Assembly (NCBI GenBank): GCA_018336035.1
Contig: JAGXRD010000044.1
Coordinates: 1-64,000 of the forward strand
Length of the DNA: 64,000 bases
Direction of reading: 5' to 3'
From: Alphaproteobacteria bacterium
GTDB lineage: Bacteria; Pseudomonadota; Alphaproteobacteria; Ferrovibrionales; Ferrovibrionaceae
Below are positions 24,121 through 32,891 of this stretch, one piece after another. Position numbers and translations under genes: made by a program. The first letter of the stretch is position 1, and every line of letters starts with the position of its first letter. The notes under the pieces are model-generated. The model was not told where the DNA came from, did not search any database, and saw only the letters and a program-made list of their open reading frames with translations.

Positions 24121-25248
24121 ATGAGCGACAAGAAGAAGCCCATCCGCATCCTGCGTACCGGAACGTTTACGTCGGTCGCCGGTGCCAGTGTCGAGTTTAC
24201 CGAGGCGATGCTCCAGGAGATCGCCGCCAGCTACGACCCCGCCAAGCACCAGGCGCCGATCGTGATCGGCCATCCGAAGCTCGATGCGCCGGCCTTCGGC
24301 TGGATTAAGGGCGTGAGCCTGGCTGACGGGTTCCTTGAAGCAGATCCCGACCAGGTCGATCCCGCGTTCGCCGAGCTGGTGAATGCCGGCAAGTTCAAGC
24401 ACGTCTCCGCCTCGTTCTACACACCGACCGCAGCCAACAACCCGACTCCAGGAAAATGGAGCCTGCGGCATCTCGGCTTCCTCGGCGCGCAGCCGCCGGC
24501 CGTGAAAGGCCTGGGCGCGGTGAGCTTCGGCGAAGACGATGCCGACACGGTTGCCTTCGACTTTGCCGAGGACAAGTTCGCCGACGGCTGGGATCTGTCG
24601 CGCATCGCTGGAGCCTTCCGTCGCTTCAAGAACTGGATCATCGACAAGGAAGGCCAGGACGCGGCCGAGAAAATCTTCCCCGAATGGGAGATCGAGGGCA
24701 TGGCGAATTCCGCCGCGCGCAAGGAAGCAGCCGCTATTGCCGATGGCTCTTTCTCCGAGCCGCAGCCGCAGCCCGAGCCGCAACCCAACCCGCCGGTCAA
24801 GACGCCCGCTGAAATCGAGCTGGCCGATCGCGAGGCCACGCTCAATGCACGCCAGGCCGAACTCGACGCGCGCGACCGCAAGGTGCGAGAAGCGGCCAAT
24901 GCCGAATTCGCCGATGGCCTGATCGGTCTGGGCCGTCTCACTCCGGCCCAGAAGCCGATGGTGCTGACGATCCTGCAGGAGCTGGATGGCGGCAACGAGG
25001 TTTCGTTCGGCGAAGGCGACGCGGCTGTGAAGCTGCCGTCGACCGACGCCTTCAAGAAGTTTCTCGAATCGCTGCCCAAGGCGATCGACCTCGGTGAGCG
25101 CGCGGCGCTGACGGAGACGTCGGTTGATCTGTCCGACCCTGAAGCGGTCGGCCAAGCAGCTCTGCAACTCATCGACGCGGAAGCGGCGAAGGGTGTCCAC
25201 ATCACCGCTGTCCAGGCGGTGGCACGCATCAAGCAGCAAGGAGCTTAA
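24121..25248 (+). CDS. Head maturation protease/scaffold (Mu gpI-like)
   Basis: 375 residues. The N-terminal half (RILRTGTFTSVAGASVEFTEAMLQEIAASYDPAKHQAPIVIGHP, then KFKHVSASFY) matches the Mu I protease family. The C-terminal half contains a Pro-rich linker (PQPQPEPQPNPP) and a coiled coil (ELADREATLNARQAELDARDRKVREA), typical of scaffold. As in Mu, one gene probably supplies both protease and scaffold. The ATG at 24121 is chosen over a GTG at 24082 lying inside a hairpin. Confidence 0.9.
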   Translation: MSDKKKPIRILRTGTFTSVAGASVEFTEAMLQEIAASYDPAKHQAPIVIGHPKLDAPAFGWIKGVSLADGFLEADPDQVDPAFAELVNAGKFKHVSASFYTPTAANNPTPGKWSLRHLGFLGAQPPAVKGLGAVSFGEDDADTVAFDFAEDKFADGWDLSRIAGAFRRFKNWIIDKEGQDAAEKIFPEWEIEGMANSAARKEAAAIADGSFSEPQPQPEPQPNPPVKTPAEIELADREATLNARQAELDARDRKVREAANAEFADGLIGLGRLTPAQKPMVLTILQELDGGNEVSFGEGDAAVKLPSTDAFKKFLESLPKAIDLGERAALTETSVDLSDPEAVGQAALQLIDAEAAKGVHITAVQAVARIKQQGA

Positions 25249-25254
25249 GCCATC

Positions 25255-25635
25255 ATGGCGATGCCTGGTCTCACGAAAGCGTACATCGCGGCCGCCGCCA
25301 TCGCGGCGTTCCGCATCTGCAAGCCGTCCGGCACTAGCAACGAGGTTGTCCAGGCCGCCGCAGCGACAGATCTGTCGATAGGCGTCACCCGCGAGGTTGG
25401 CGCCGCTGCGGCGGGCGACACGGTCGACCTGGTGAAGTCCGGCCTCGTCGACGTCGAGTATGGCGGCAACGTCACGCGAGGTCAGGAGCTGACTTCAGAC
25501 GCTGATGGCAAAGCCATCGCGTCCGCGCCTGGTGCCGGCGTCAATCACCGCATCATCGGCATTGCCGAAGTGGCCGGCGCTGCCGGCGACATCGGCAAGA
25601 TGATGATCGCGCCGAGCGTCAAACAGGGCGCCTAA
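25255..25635 (+). CDS. Capsid decoration protein (DUF2190-like)
   Basis: 126 residues, rich in Ala, Gly and beta strands: EVVQAAAATDLSIGVTREVGAAAAGDTVDLVKSGLVDVEYGG matches capsid cement proteins of the DUF2190 type. Located between protease and major capsid gene, the normal place for a decoration protein. Confidence 0.85.
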   Translation: MAMPGLTKAYIAAAAIAAFRICKPSGTSNEVVQAAAATDLSIGVTREVGAAAAGDTVDLVKSGLVDVEYGGNVTRGQELTSDADGKAIASAPGAGVNHRIIGIAEVAGAAGDIGKMMIAPSVKQGA

Positions 25636-25659
25636 CCTCTAACGCTTCAAGGAGCGACA

Positions 25660-26616
25660 ATGTCGAACAACCAGCCGTTTCCGTCAGATCCGGAACTGAC
25701 CGCTATCTCCATTGCCTACCGCAATCCCGATCAGGCGCTGATCAGCGACCTGGCGGTGCCGCGCGTCAGTCCGATCGGCAAGTCCCAGTACAAGTATTAC
25801 GAGTTCCCGCTCGCCCAGGGCTTCACCATTCCCGAAACCCTGGTCGGTCGTCGCAGCCAGCCGAACGAGATCAACTTCTCGGCCGAAGAAAAGGATGGCA
25901 GCACGAAGGACCACGCGCTCGACTCATCGATCCCGCAGGACGATATCGATGACGCGCGCGCCGGTGGCGGCAAGATCGACCCGGTGAAGAACGCGGTCGA
26001 GACCGTGACCGATCTGGTCACCCTGGCACGCGAGAGCCGTGTCGCCAAGATGGTGTTCAATACGAACTACTATCCGGCCGCCAACAAGGTCGCGCTGGTG
26101 GGCACCGCCCGCCTGAATGACTTTGCCAACTCCGATCCCGTCACGGTTTTCCAGACCGCTGTCTCGACGCCGATCGGTGCGCGCCCGAACGTCGCGGTCT
26201 TCGGCGGGGCCGTCTGGGATAAGGTACGCGTGCATCCGAAGATCGTGGCGCATTGCTACGGTGCGGCCAGCACGCGCGGCTATGTGAGCAAGGAAGATCT
26301 GGCCGCGGCTTTCGAGCTGGACGAGATCTTGGTCGGCAAGGCGCGCTACAACACCGCCAACCGTGGCCAGGCAGCTTCGCTTGGCTACATCTGGGGCAAG
26401 TCGATCTCCTTCATGTATCGCGATCGCAGCGCCACCAACGGCAACGGCAAGGTCACCTTCGCCCTGCAGATTCCGCGTGGCACCCGCCAGGCCGGCGTGC
26501 AGGCCGATGGCGATATCGGCGCCCGTGGTGGCCAGCGCGTGCGCGTCTGGGAAAGCCAGAGCGAGCATGTGGTATGCCCCGATGCGGGCTACCTGATCTC
26601 GACGGCGATCGACTAA
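25660..26616 (+). CDS. Major capsid protein
   Basis: 318 residues. Position (after protease and decoration protein) and blocks such as SPIGKSQYKYYEFPLAQGFTIPETLVGRRSQPNE, RPNVAVFGGAVWDKVRVHPKIV and GYIWGKSISFMYRD fit the major head protein of Mu-like alphaproteobacterial phages, expected to have the HK97 fold. A good AAGGAG Shine-Dalgarno precedes the ATG. Confidence 0.9.
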   Translation: MSNNQPFPSDPELTAISIAYRNPDQALISDLAVPRVSPIGKSQYKYYEFPLAQGFTIPETLVGRRSQPNEINFSAEEKDGSTKDHALDSSIPQDDIDDARAGGGKIDPVKNAVETVTDLVTLARESRVAKMVFNTNYYPAANKVALVGTARLNDFANSDPVTVFQTAVSTPIGARPNVAVFGGAVWDKVRVHPKIVAHCYGAASTRGYVSKEDLAAAFELDEILVGKARYNTANRGQAASLGYIWGKSISFMYRDRSATNGNGKVTFALQIPRGTRQAGVQADGDIGARGGQRVRVWESQSEHVVCPDAGYLISTAID

Positions 26617-26628
26617 GGAGCGCCGCAG

Positions 26629-26796
26629 ATGGCCAAGACCGAAGCTAAGAGCCAGAAGTACCGCGCCTTGTCGACGCTGCACGGCGTCGACAAGAAGCCC
26701 ACGCCGATCGGTGCCGTCGTCGAATTGGACGAGGACACTGCTGCCGACCTGCTCGCCGCCAAGGTGATCGAGCTGGTCGCACCCGAGCAGAAGTAA
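26629..26796 (+). CDS. Small head-tail region protein
   Basis: 55 residues: MAKTEAKSQKYRALSTLHGV, then PIGAVVELDEDTAADLLAAKVIEL. The pattern (short basic start, GxxVELDEDTAxxLLxxKxIE) is common to small proteins that follow capsid genes in many phages. Function unknown. AAGGAG lies upstream of the ATG. Confidence 0.75.
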   Translation: MAKTEAKSQKYRALSTLHGVDKKPTPIGAVVELDEDTAADLLAAKVIELVAPEQK

Positions 26797-26817
26797 GCCG
26801 GGGGAGCACGGCACGCG

Positions 26818-27237
26818 ATGGCGTATGCGACGAAGCAGGATCTGATCGACCGCTATTCCGAGGAAGAGCTGGCCGAACGGACCAACCGTGATGGGGGCGA
26901 CACGGTTGTTGACGCGGTCGTGGAGGCAGCGCTGCAAAGCGCCGACTCCCTGATCGACCTGCATCTGCGCGGGCGCTATCGCGTGCCGCTTACCGGCACC
27001 ATTCCGCGCGAGATTGTCGACATCGCATGTCCGATCGCGCGCCATGCGCTGTGGACCGGCCAGGTGAGCGAAGCTGTGCGCGACGCTTACGACGACGCGA
27101 TCAAGTCCCTGGAGAAGATCGCCAGTGGAAAAGTGCAGCTCGATATCGAGGCGCCTGCGGCCGCCGAGCGCGGCATCCAGTTTTATTCCGAACCGTCGCC
27201 CATCACGCCGGCCGATCTGAAAGGCTACATCGGATGA
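26818..27237 (+). CDS. DUF1320 head completion protein (Mu gp36-like)
   Basis: 139 residues matching DUF1320: MAYATKQDLIDRYSEEELAERT, then ALQSADSLIDLHLRGRYRVPL and CPIARHALW. A head-tail joining protein of Mu-type phages. Stop overlaps the next start. Confidence 0.92.
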   Translation: MAYATKQDLIDRYSEEELAERTNRDGGDTVVDAVVEAALQSADSLIDLHLRGRYRVPLTGTIPREIVDIACPIARHALWTGQVSEAVRDAYDDAIKSLEKIASGKVQLDIEAPAAAERGIQFYSEPSPITPADLKGYIG

Positions 27238-27764
27238 CCGGCACCACGCTAACCAGGAATCTTAGCGAGCTGGCCGGCCTTGCCGGCCGTTTCGATGAAT
27301 TGGAGAAGGCCGGCCGCGATACCGCGCCGCTGATGCGCGACATCTCGCTTAGCCTTCTGGTGTCCACGCATCGCCGCTTCGAGCTGGAGCAAGATCCCGA
27401 GCGCAAGAAGTGGCGCCTGTTCTCCGCTGTGACGCTGCGCGAGCGCGCTGGAGGCCGAAAGGCGTTTTTCAAGAACAACCGTTACAAGGCCCGTAAGGGC
27501 ACCGAAGCGAAGATGGCCAGCGCCAAGCTGCTGCGCGCCTCCAATCGCCTGTTCCAGTCCATCACGGCAGAGCATACTGCCACGACCGCCCAGGTCGGGA
27601 CGAATGTCATCTATGCCGCCATCCACAATTTCGGCGGTCAGGCCGGTCGCAACAAGAAGGTCACGATCCCGGCCCGGCAGTATCTCGGTCTCAGCACCGA
27701 AGACGATGCCATGATCGCCGAGGCGGTCGACGACTATCTCAGCGGCGCCTGGAGCGGTGCATGA
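27234..27764 (+). CDS. Virion morphogenesis protein (Mu gpG-like)
   Basis: 176 residues. Matches the phage virion morphogenesis family: STHRRFELEQDPERKKWRLFS, VGTNVIYAAIHNFGGQAGRNKKVTIPARQYLGLS. Required for joining tails to heads in relatives. In Mu this gene precedes the protease; here it lies after gp36, a known rearrangement among Mu relatives. Confidence 0.9.
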   Translation: MTGTTLTRNLSELAGLAGRFDELEKAGRDTAPLMRDISLSLLVSTHRRFELEQDPERKKWRLFSAVTLRERAGGRKAFFKNNRYKARKGTEAKMASAKLLRASNRLFQSITAEHTATTAQVGTNVIYAAIHNFGGQAGRNKKVTIPARQYLGLSTEDDAMIAEAVDDYLSGAWSGA

Positions 27765-28396
27765 GCGATCCAGTCACCGGCATCGGCCAGATCGAGAATG
27801 CGATCGCCGCCCGCATCAAGCAGGCATCGAATGGCGACGCGCTCGGCTACAAGCTGAAGAAGGTCGAATCCTATTCCGGGCAATTCGACACAGACGAGTT
27901 CGCCCAGCTCACCGCGCAGTTCCCTTGCGCCCTGGTTGCCTATGTCGGCGACTGGCAGCCGCCAGAGCGCCGCCAGGGCGGCCGTCAGGTCTTCCCGAAG
28001 TTCGCCATCCTTTGCGGCTCGAAGAATCTTCGCAACCAGGCGGCCGGCCGCATCGGCTCCGACAATGATGTCGGCTCGGTGCAGATCGCGGCGGATATTC
28101 GCATGCTGTTGTCCGAACAGATGCTCGGCCTGCAGATGGACCCGCTTGAACCTGGTGCAGCGGTGCCGGTGATCAACTCGACGACGCGCGACCGTTATGC
28201 GTCGGTGATCTCGATCGAGTTCCTGGGCGGCTATTTCGAGCAGGCCCGCAAGCCGGTCGGCGAAGACGGCAACCTTGAAACCTACTTTTCGCAATGGGAT
28301 GTGCCGCCGCATGCCGCGCCGCCCGAAGATCCGGCGCTGCCGCGCGCCGCCGACAAGGTCGACTCTCAGCAAACCGTACAACTGCCACAGGACTAA
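27761..28396 (+). CDS. Mu gp37-like tail/neck protein
   Basis: 211 residues: IGQIENAIAARIKQ, then PCALVAYVGDWQPPERRQGGRQVFPKFAILCGSKNLRN and LLSEQMLGLQMDPLEPG fit the gp37 family. Thought to act at the head-tail interface. Starts in an ATGA overlap. Confidence 0.85.
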   Translation: MSDPVTGIGQIENAIAARIKQASNGDALGYKLKKVESYSGQFDTDEFAQLTAQFPCALVAYVGDWQPPERRQGGRQVFPKFAILCGSKNLRNQAAGRIGSDNDVGSVQIAADIRMLLSEQMLGLQMDPLEPGAAVPVINSTTRDRYASVISIEFLGGYFEQARKPVGEDGNLETYFSQWDVPPHAAPPEDPALPRAADKVDSQQTVQLPQD

Positions 28397-28405
28397 GGAG
28401 CTTCC

Positions 28406-28585
28406 ATGTCCAACACCGAGACCATGTTCGTCAAAGCCGCCGAGGGCAAGCGCGTCCGCAAGGAAAGCGGCGGGCTGCTGGCGAATGACGGCGAGGCCGT
28501 GCCGCGCAACACCTTCTGGCGCCGTCGTCTGAAAGACGGCGACGTGATCGAGACCACCGCCAAGGCCGCGAAGCCGGTCAAGTGA
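28406..28585 (+). CDS. DUF2635 protein (Mu gp38-like)
   Basis: 59 residues: MFVKAAEGKRVRKESGGLLANDGEAVPRNTFWRRRLKDGDV matches DUF2635, a short protein always found directly before the tail sheath gene in Mu-like phages. AAGGAG precedes the ATG. Confidence 0.88.
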   Translation: MSNTETMFVKAAEGKRVRKESGGLLANDGEAVPRNTFWRRRLKDGDVIETTAKAAKPVK

Positions 28586-28599
28586 GGAGCTGAAGCACC

Positions 28600-30054
28600 A
28601 TGAACTTCGAGACCATTCCGCTTTCGCTGCGCCTGCCCGGCGCCTATGTCGAGATCTCGACGCAGCGTGCCGTGCGCGGCCTGCCGGGTTTCCCGCACAA
28701 GATCGTGATCTTCACGCAGAAGCTCGCCACCGGTACGCTCGCCGCCGGCGTTGCGACCCGCGTCACGCGCCCGCAGGATGGCGATGCGCTCTGCGGCCGC
28801 GGCTCGATGGGCGCGGCCATGATCAAGGCCGCACTCAAGGCCAATGGCTGGACCGAGTGCTGGGTGATCGCGCTCGAAGACAAGGCCGACGGTACGGCCG
28901 CGACTGGTACGCTCACCGTCACCGGCGCGCCGACCAGCTCCGGCGTCTATCCGCTTTATATCGCCGGCGTGAAGGTTGGCGTGGGCGTGGCCGCCGGTGA
29001 CTCGATCAACGCGACCGCGACCAAGATCGCCGCCGCGATCAACGCGAACGCGGATATGCCGGTCACGGCCGCTGCGGTCAACGCCGTCGTCACCTGCACC
29101 GCGCGCCACAAGGGTCTCTGCGGCAACGATATCGACATGCGCGCGGGCTTCTATCCCGACGAGACGCTGCCGGCCGGCCTGGCTGTCACGATCGTCGGCA
29201 TGGCCGCCGGCGCCGGCAACCCGGATATTGCCGACGCGATCGAGGCGATGGGCGAGACTTGGTTCACCGACATCGTCAATCCCTGGACCGACACAACCAG
29301 CCTCAACGCGCTCAAGCTGGATCTCGACGCGCGCTGGACCGGCACCGTGATGAAAGATGCCAAGGCGTATTCTTTCAAGCGCGACACCTTCGGCAACCTC
29401 GCCACCTTCGGCAACGCTCGCAATGACGGCCTGGCGACGATCATGGGTAGCAACGATGCCCTGACGCCGACCTATGTGCTGGCCGCCATCTATTGCGCGG
29501 TCAGCACCTTCCAGCTCGGCATCGATCCGGCACGGCCACTGCAGAATGTGGCCATGCCCGGCGCGCTGATCGGCCCGAAGCATTTCAACCAGCAGGAACG
29601 CAACCTGTTGCTCTTCGATGGCATCGCCACCTGTCGCCTGGGCGACGATGGCACGGTCTACATCGAGCGCGCCGTCACGACTTACCAGAAGAACGCCGCC
29701 GGCGCCGACGATACGGCGCTGCTCGATCTGGAAACCGTCGCCACTCTGGCTCTGCTGCGCTACACGGAACGCACGCGCATCCTGCTGCGCTTCCCGCGCA
29801 TGAAGCTGACCGACGATGGCAACGAGATCGCGCCTGGCCAGGCGATGGTGCGGCCGAAGGATATCCGCGACGAGCTGATCGCGCTGGCCATGGAATGGCA
29901 GCGTGCCGGCCTGGTCGAGAATATCGACGACTATGTCGCCAACCTGATCGTCCAGCGCTCGGCGGACGATCCGAACCGCGTCAACGTCCTCAACCCCCCC
30001 GACCTGGTCAACCAGCTCCGCATCTACGCGAGCAAGATCGAGTTCCGGCTGTAA
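28600..30054 (+). CDS. Contractile tail sheath protein (Mu gpL-like)
   Basis: 484 residues. N-terminal IPLSLRLPGAYVEIST is the sheath handshake strand. The central GMAAGAGNPDIADAIEAMGETWFTDIVNPWTD and the C-terminal RPKDIRDELIALAMEWQRAGLVENIDDYVANLIVQRS and DDPNRVNVLNPPDLVNQLRIYASKIEFRL are typical of Mu gpL. Polymerises around the tail tube and contracts on infection. Confidence 0.95.
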   Translation: MNFETIPLSLRLPGAYVEISTQRAVRGLPGFPHKIVIFTQKLATGTLAAGVATRVTRPQDGDALCGRGSMGAAMIKAALKANGWTECWVIALEDKADGTAATGTLTVTGAPTSSGVYPLYIAGVKVGVGVAAGDSINATATKIAAAINANADMPVTAAAVNAVVTCTARHKGLCGNDIDMRAGFYPDETLPAGLAVTIVGMAAGAGNPDIADAIEAMGETWFTDIVNPWTDTTSLNALKLDLDARWTGTVMKDAKAYSFKRDTFGNLATFGNARNDGLATIMGSNDALTPTYVLAAIYCAVSTFQLGIDPARPLQNVAMPGALIGPKHFNQQERNLLLFDGIATCRLGDDGTVYIERAVTTYQKNAAGADDTALLDLETVATLALLRYTERTRILLRFPRMKLTDDGNEIAPGQAMVRPKDIRDELIALAMEWQRAGLVENIDDYVANLIVQRSADDPNRVNVLNPPDLVNQLRIYASKIEFRL

Positions 30055-30078
30055 TCGGACCAGGCAAAGGAGAAGTCC

Positions 30079-30462
30079 ATGGTCAATCCCCGTCAGCGTC
30101 TCGGCGTCGTCGAGATCACCGTCAACGGCACGCCGCTCGACATCGTGCCCGGTTCCGCCACCTTCGATAAGGGCGGCAAGCGTCGCAAGACGCAGAATGG
30201 CGACCAGGGCGCCAACTTCTCGGTCGAGTTCGCGCCGGCGAAAGTCGAGGCCGAGATCTTCTACGGGCCGGGCACCCGCCTGGCCAACTACGAGAACATG
30301 GATGACCTGACCGTTGTCGTGCGCTGCGACACCGGCCAGACCTACACCATGGCGAACGCCTGGGAAGCCAGCGACGATCGCGGCATCAAGGCCGGCGATG
30401 GCGGCAAGCACAAGCTGGTCTTCAACGCCGATCACAAGATGGTCAAGGAAGCCGGCGCATGA
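30079..30462 (+). CDS. Tail tube protein (Mu gpM-like)
   Basis: 127 residues: RLGVVEITVNGTPLDIVPGSATFDKGG, then DDLTVVVRCDTGQTYTMANAWEA. The standard short tube protein that follows the sheath in Mu-like phages. Confidence 0.93.
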   Translation: MVNPRQRLGVVEITVNGTPLDIVPGSATFDKGGKRRKTQNGDQGANFSVEFAPAKVEAEIFYGPGTRLANYENMDDLTVVVRCDTGQTYTMANAWEASDDRGIKAGDGGKHKLVFNADHKMVKEAGA

Positions 30463-30815
30463 CCGCCATGGAGACGCGCACTGTAAAGCTCCGCACCGGC
30501 CTGCTGCTCGAAGGCGTTACCCACACCGAAGCCGTGATCCGCGAGATGACGGTCGAGGACGTCCTTGAAGCCGAGCGGCCGACGATCGTCACGATCGGCA
30601 ACCAGGCCGTCCCGGTGCCGCCGAGCGACAACCAGCGCTCGCTGCGGACTGTGTCACGTCGGGTCGTGCGGATCGGTACGCACGAAAATCCAGGCGAGCT
30701 GCTGATCCGCACGCTGAAGTTTGACGACTTCGGCCGGCTCGATGCGGCCATGGAGCTGATGGACAAGGAACACGCCGCCTGGGGGGCGAAACCGGAAGAC
30801 CAGGCGGGGCGATAG
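30459..30815 (+). CDS. Tail assembly chaperone, unshifted product (Mu gp41-like)
   Basis: 118 residues: TRTVKLRTGLLLEGVTHTEAVIREMTVEDVLEAERPT matches the gp41 family. Near its end at 30780-30789 it carries TGGGGGGCGA, the kind of slippery tract used for a -2 frameshift in Mu. Works as a chaperone for the tape measure during tail assembly. Confidence 0.9.
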   Translation: MTAMETRTVKLRTGLLLEGVTHTEAVIREMTVEDVLEAERPTIVTIGNQAVPVPPSDNQRSLRTVSRRVVRIGTHENPGELLIRTLKFDDFGRLDAAMELMDKEHAAWGAKPEDQAGR

Positions 30816-31017
30816 TGCCGCCGCAGATCCCGATCGAGACCTGATCGCGGATCTGCGGCTCACCTGCCTGGTGATGGCGCGAGCGACGGGTCGGTCGCTC
30901 GATGCCGTTCTGGCGATGCCGGTGCGGGAGTTCCGGCTCTGGCTGCCTGAGATCGAGCGTCTGCGTAACGTCGAGTTTTCCGCCCTGGTTCAACGGTTCA
31001 ACAGTCTGATCAAATGA
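30459..31017 (+). CDS. Tail assembly chaperone, -2 frameshift fusion
   Basis: After the unshifted stop, a second open frame (+1 relative, equivalent to -2) continues to TGA at 31015-31017 and has no proper start. It encodes DRDLIADLRLTCLVMARATG, PVREFRLWLPEIERL and so on. A -2 slip in the G6 tract (30781-30786; codons TGG GGG GCG re-pairing on GGG GGG) fuses both into about 186 residues. The direction of shift and slip site agree with what is known for Mu. The tape measure ATG overlaps the stop. Confidence 0.8.
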
Positions 31018-32891
31018 AGGATCTCCGCGCCTCAGTCTCCGTCATGCTTCGCAGCAACGTCGCTGCGGTGGCGAAAGGCATGGGCGATGCGATCCGGGGC
31101 ATGGCCGACCGGAGCGACAAGGATCTCGGTCGCGTCGGCCGCGCCGCCCAGCTCGCCGGCGGCGCGATAGACAGTCTGGGCAATCGCTACACGGCACTGA
31201 TCACTGGCGCGGCCGGCCTTGGCACCGCGAAGATGCTGGTCGACCAGGAGATGCGCTTTACCCGGCTCGGCATCGCCGCCGACATGACGGCTGACCAGGT
31301 CGATGCCATGCGCCGGCAGATCCTGCAGGTAGCCAACATGCCGGACATCCGTGTCGACTCCAGCGAGATCACGGCGGCGATCGAGCAGATTCTGGAGAAG
31401 ACCGGCAACCTGGAACTGGCCCGCGACAACATCCGCAATATCGGCCTGGCCATCCAGGCGACCGGCGCGGCCGGTGCCGACGTCGGTTCGATGTTTGCCG
31501 ATGCCTTCGAGAAATTCGGCATCAAGGACTCGGCGCAGATCCTCGCCGCCACCGATGCGATCGCCGCCCAGGGCAAGGCCGGCGCCTTCACGCTGGCCAA
31601 CCTGGCCACGCAAGGCTCGCGTGTCACCTCGGCCTATGCCGTCACCGGCCGGCAAGGCGTACAGGCCATGACCGAGATGGGCGCGGCGCTGCAGATGATC
31701 CGTCGCGGCGTATCGAGTCCGGAACAGGCTGCCACCGCTTTCGAGGCGCTGCTGCGGACCCTGCAGGATGCCGACAAGGTCAAGATGCTGAAGGCCGGCG
31801 GCATCCAGATCATGGACCCGAAGAACCCGAAGGTGATGCGGTCGGTGATCGACATCATGCAGGACATCATCAAGAAGACCGGCGGCGATGCCCTGAAACT
31901 CAGCCAGGTCTTCGATAGCGAGGCGATGCGCGCCTTCAACGGAGCGGTTGCCGAGTTCAAACAGACCGGCGGCTTCGAGAGCTTCGGCAAATTCCTGGAT
32001 GCCGGCGGCGATGGGTCGACCCTGCTGACCGACTCAGCTCGCGCGGCCAAGGAAGCATCCGCCGCGATGCAGTCGTTAAAGACGGTTTACACGACCTTCA
32101 GCACGGCCGCGCTGACCGGCCCGATCCGCTTCTTCGCCGACCAGATCAACGGCATCAAGCCGGAGAACCTGGAGCGGGCGATGCGCGCGCTCGCCTGGGG
32201 CGCCGCCGGCGTTGGCGCCCTGGTTGTTGGCGTCAAGGCAATCCAGGGCATCCGAGCGACCAAGAACGCCATCGACTGGGTCCGGGGCGCCGGGCAGCCT
32301 GGCGCCGCGCCTGGTCGCGGTGCTGGGCCAGCCGGTGCCGGCATCGTCGCGGTGCGCGTGACCAACTGGCCGCAGACGGCTTATGGCCGGGGCACCTTTG
32401 GAACGGCCATGGGAGGCGATCTGGCGCCCGCTGGGCGCGGCCGGCTCGGCGCGCGGCTCGGCGGCCTGTCGCGCCTTGCCCTGCCTGCAGGGGCCGCTAT
32501 GGCGGCGCTGCAGCTCGGTATGGTGGCAACCGACGCCAATGCCAGCACCGGGGAGAAGATCGCAGGCGGCGCTAACGTCGCCGGTCAGATGGCTGGCGCC
32601 TGGGCTGGCGGCAAGCTCGGCGCACTGCTGGGCAGCCTGATCCTGCCTGGCGCCGGCACCGTTGCGGGTGGCGTGCTGGGCGCCGGCGCCGGCGCCCTGT
32701 TCGGTGGCGAGGCGGCCGAGGCCCTGGCCAACAAGCTGGCTGCGTTTTTCCAGAGCCGGGAAGACCAGAAGGTCGGCGTCGACCTTCGCATCGAGACGCC
32801 GGCCGGCGTTTCAGTGTCGGGTATGCGTGCCAGCGATGGAGCGGATCTCGCCACCACGCTCTCGCGCGGCCCCGGCATGGTGATGCCATGA
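31014..32891 (+). CDS. Tail tape measure protein (Mu gp42-like)
   Basis: 625 residues, sets tail length. Long helical N-terminal half with the TP901-type signature (MLVDQEMRFTRLGIAADMTADQVDAMRRQILQVA), and hydrophobic Gly/Ala-rich segments in the last third (about 505-575, AGAWAGGKLGALLGSLILPG), as in other tape measures that insert into the host membrane. Shorter than many, implying a fairly short tail. Confidence 0.93.
   Translation: MKDLRASVSVMLRSNVAAVAKGMGDAIRGMADRSDKDLGRVGRAAQLAGGAIDSLGNRYTALITGAAGLGTAKMLVDQEMRFTRLGIAADMTADQVDAMRRQILQVANMPDIRVDSSEITAAIEQILEKTGNLELARDNIRNIGLAIQATGAAGADVGSMFADAFEKFGIKDSAQILAATDAIAAQGKAGAFTLANLATQGSRVTSAYAVTGRQGVQAMTEMGAALQMIRRGVSSPEQAATAFEALLRTLQDADKVKMLKAGGIQIMDPKNPKVMRSVIDIMQDIIKKTGGDALKLSQVFDSEAMRAFNGAVAEFKQTGGFESFGKFLDAGGDGSTLLTDSARAAKEASAAMQSLKTVYTTFSTAALTGPIRFFADQINGIKPENLERAMRALAWGAAGVGALVVGVKAIQGIRATKNAIDWVRGAGQPGAAPGRGAGPAGAGIVAVRVTNWPQTAYGRGTFGTAMGGDLAPAGRGRLGARLGGLSRLALPAGAAMAALQLGMVATDANASTGEKIAGGANVAGQMAGAWAGGKLGALLGSLILPGAGTVAGGVLGAGAGALFGGEAAEALANKLAAFFQSREDQKVGVDLRIETPAGVSVSGMRASDGADLATTLSRGPGMVMP

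Noticed and set aside
23763-24308. 181-codon frame across the central gap
   Set aside because: Arg/Pro/Gly-rich, no ribosome site, runs out of frame into the protease gene; better explained as non-coding structured DNA.
28393-30435. 680-codon leftward open frame
   Set aside because: Antisense to the tail sheath and tube genes; caused by GC-rich third positions.
30816-31017. Stand-alone gene after gp41
   Set aside because: The open frame has no plausible start with a ribosome site and is better explained as the frameshift extension.
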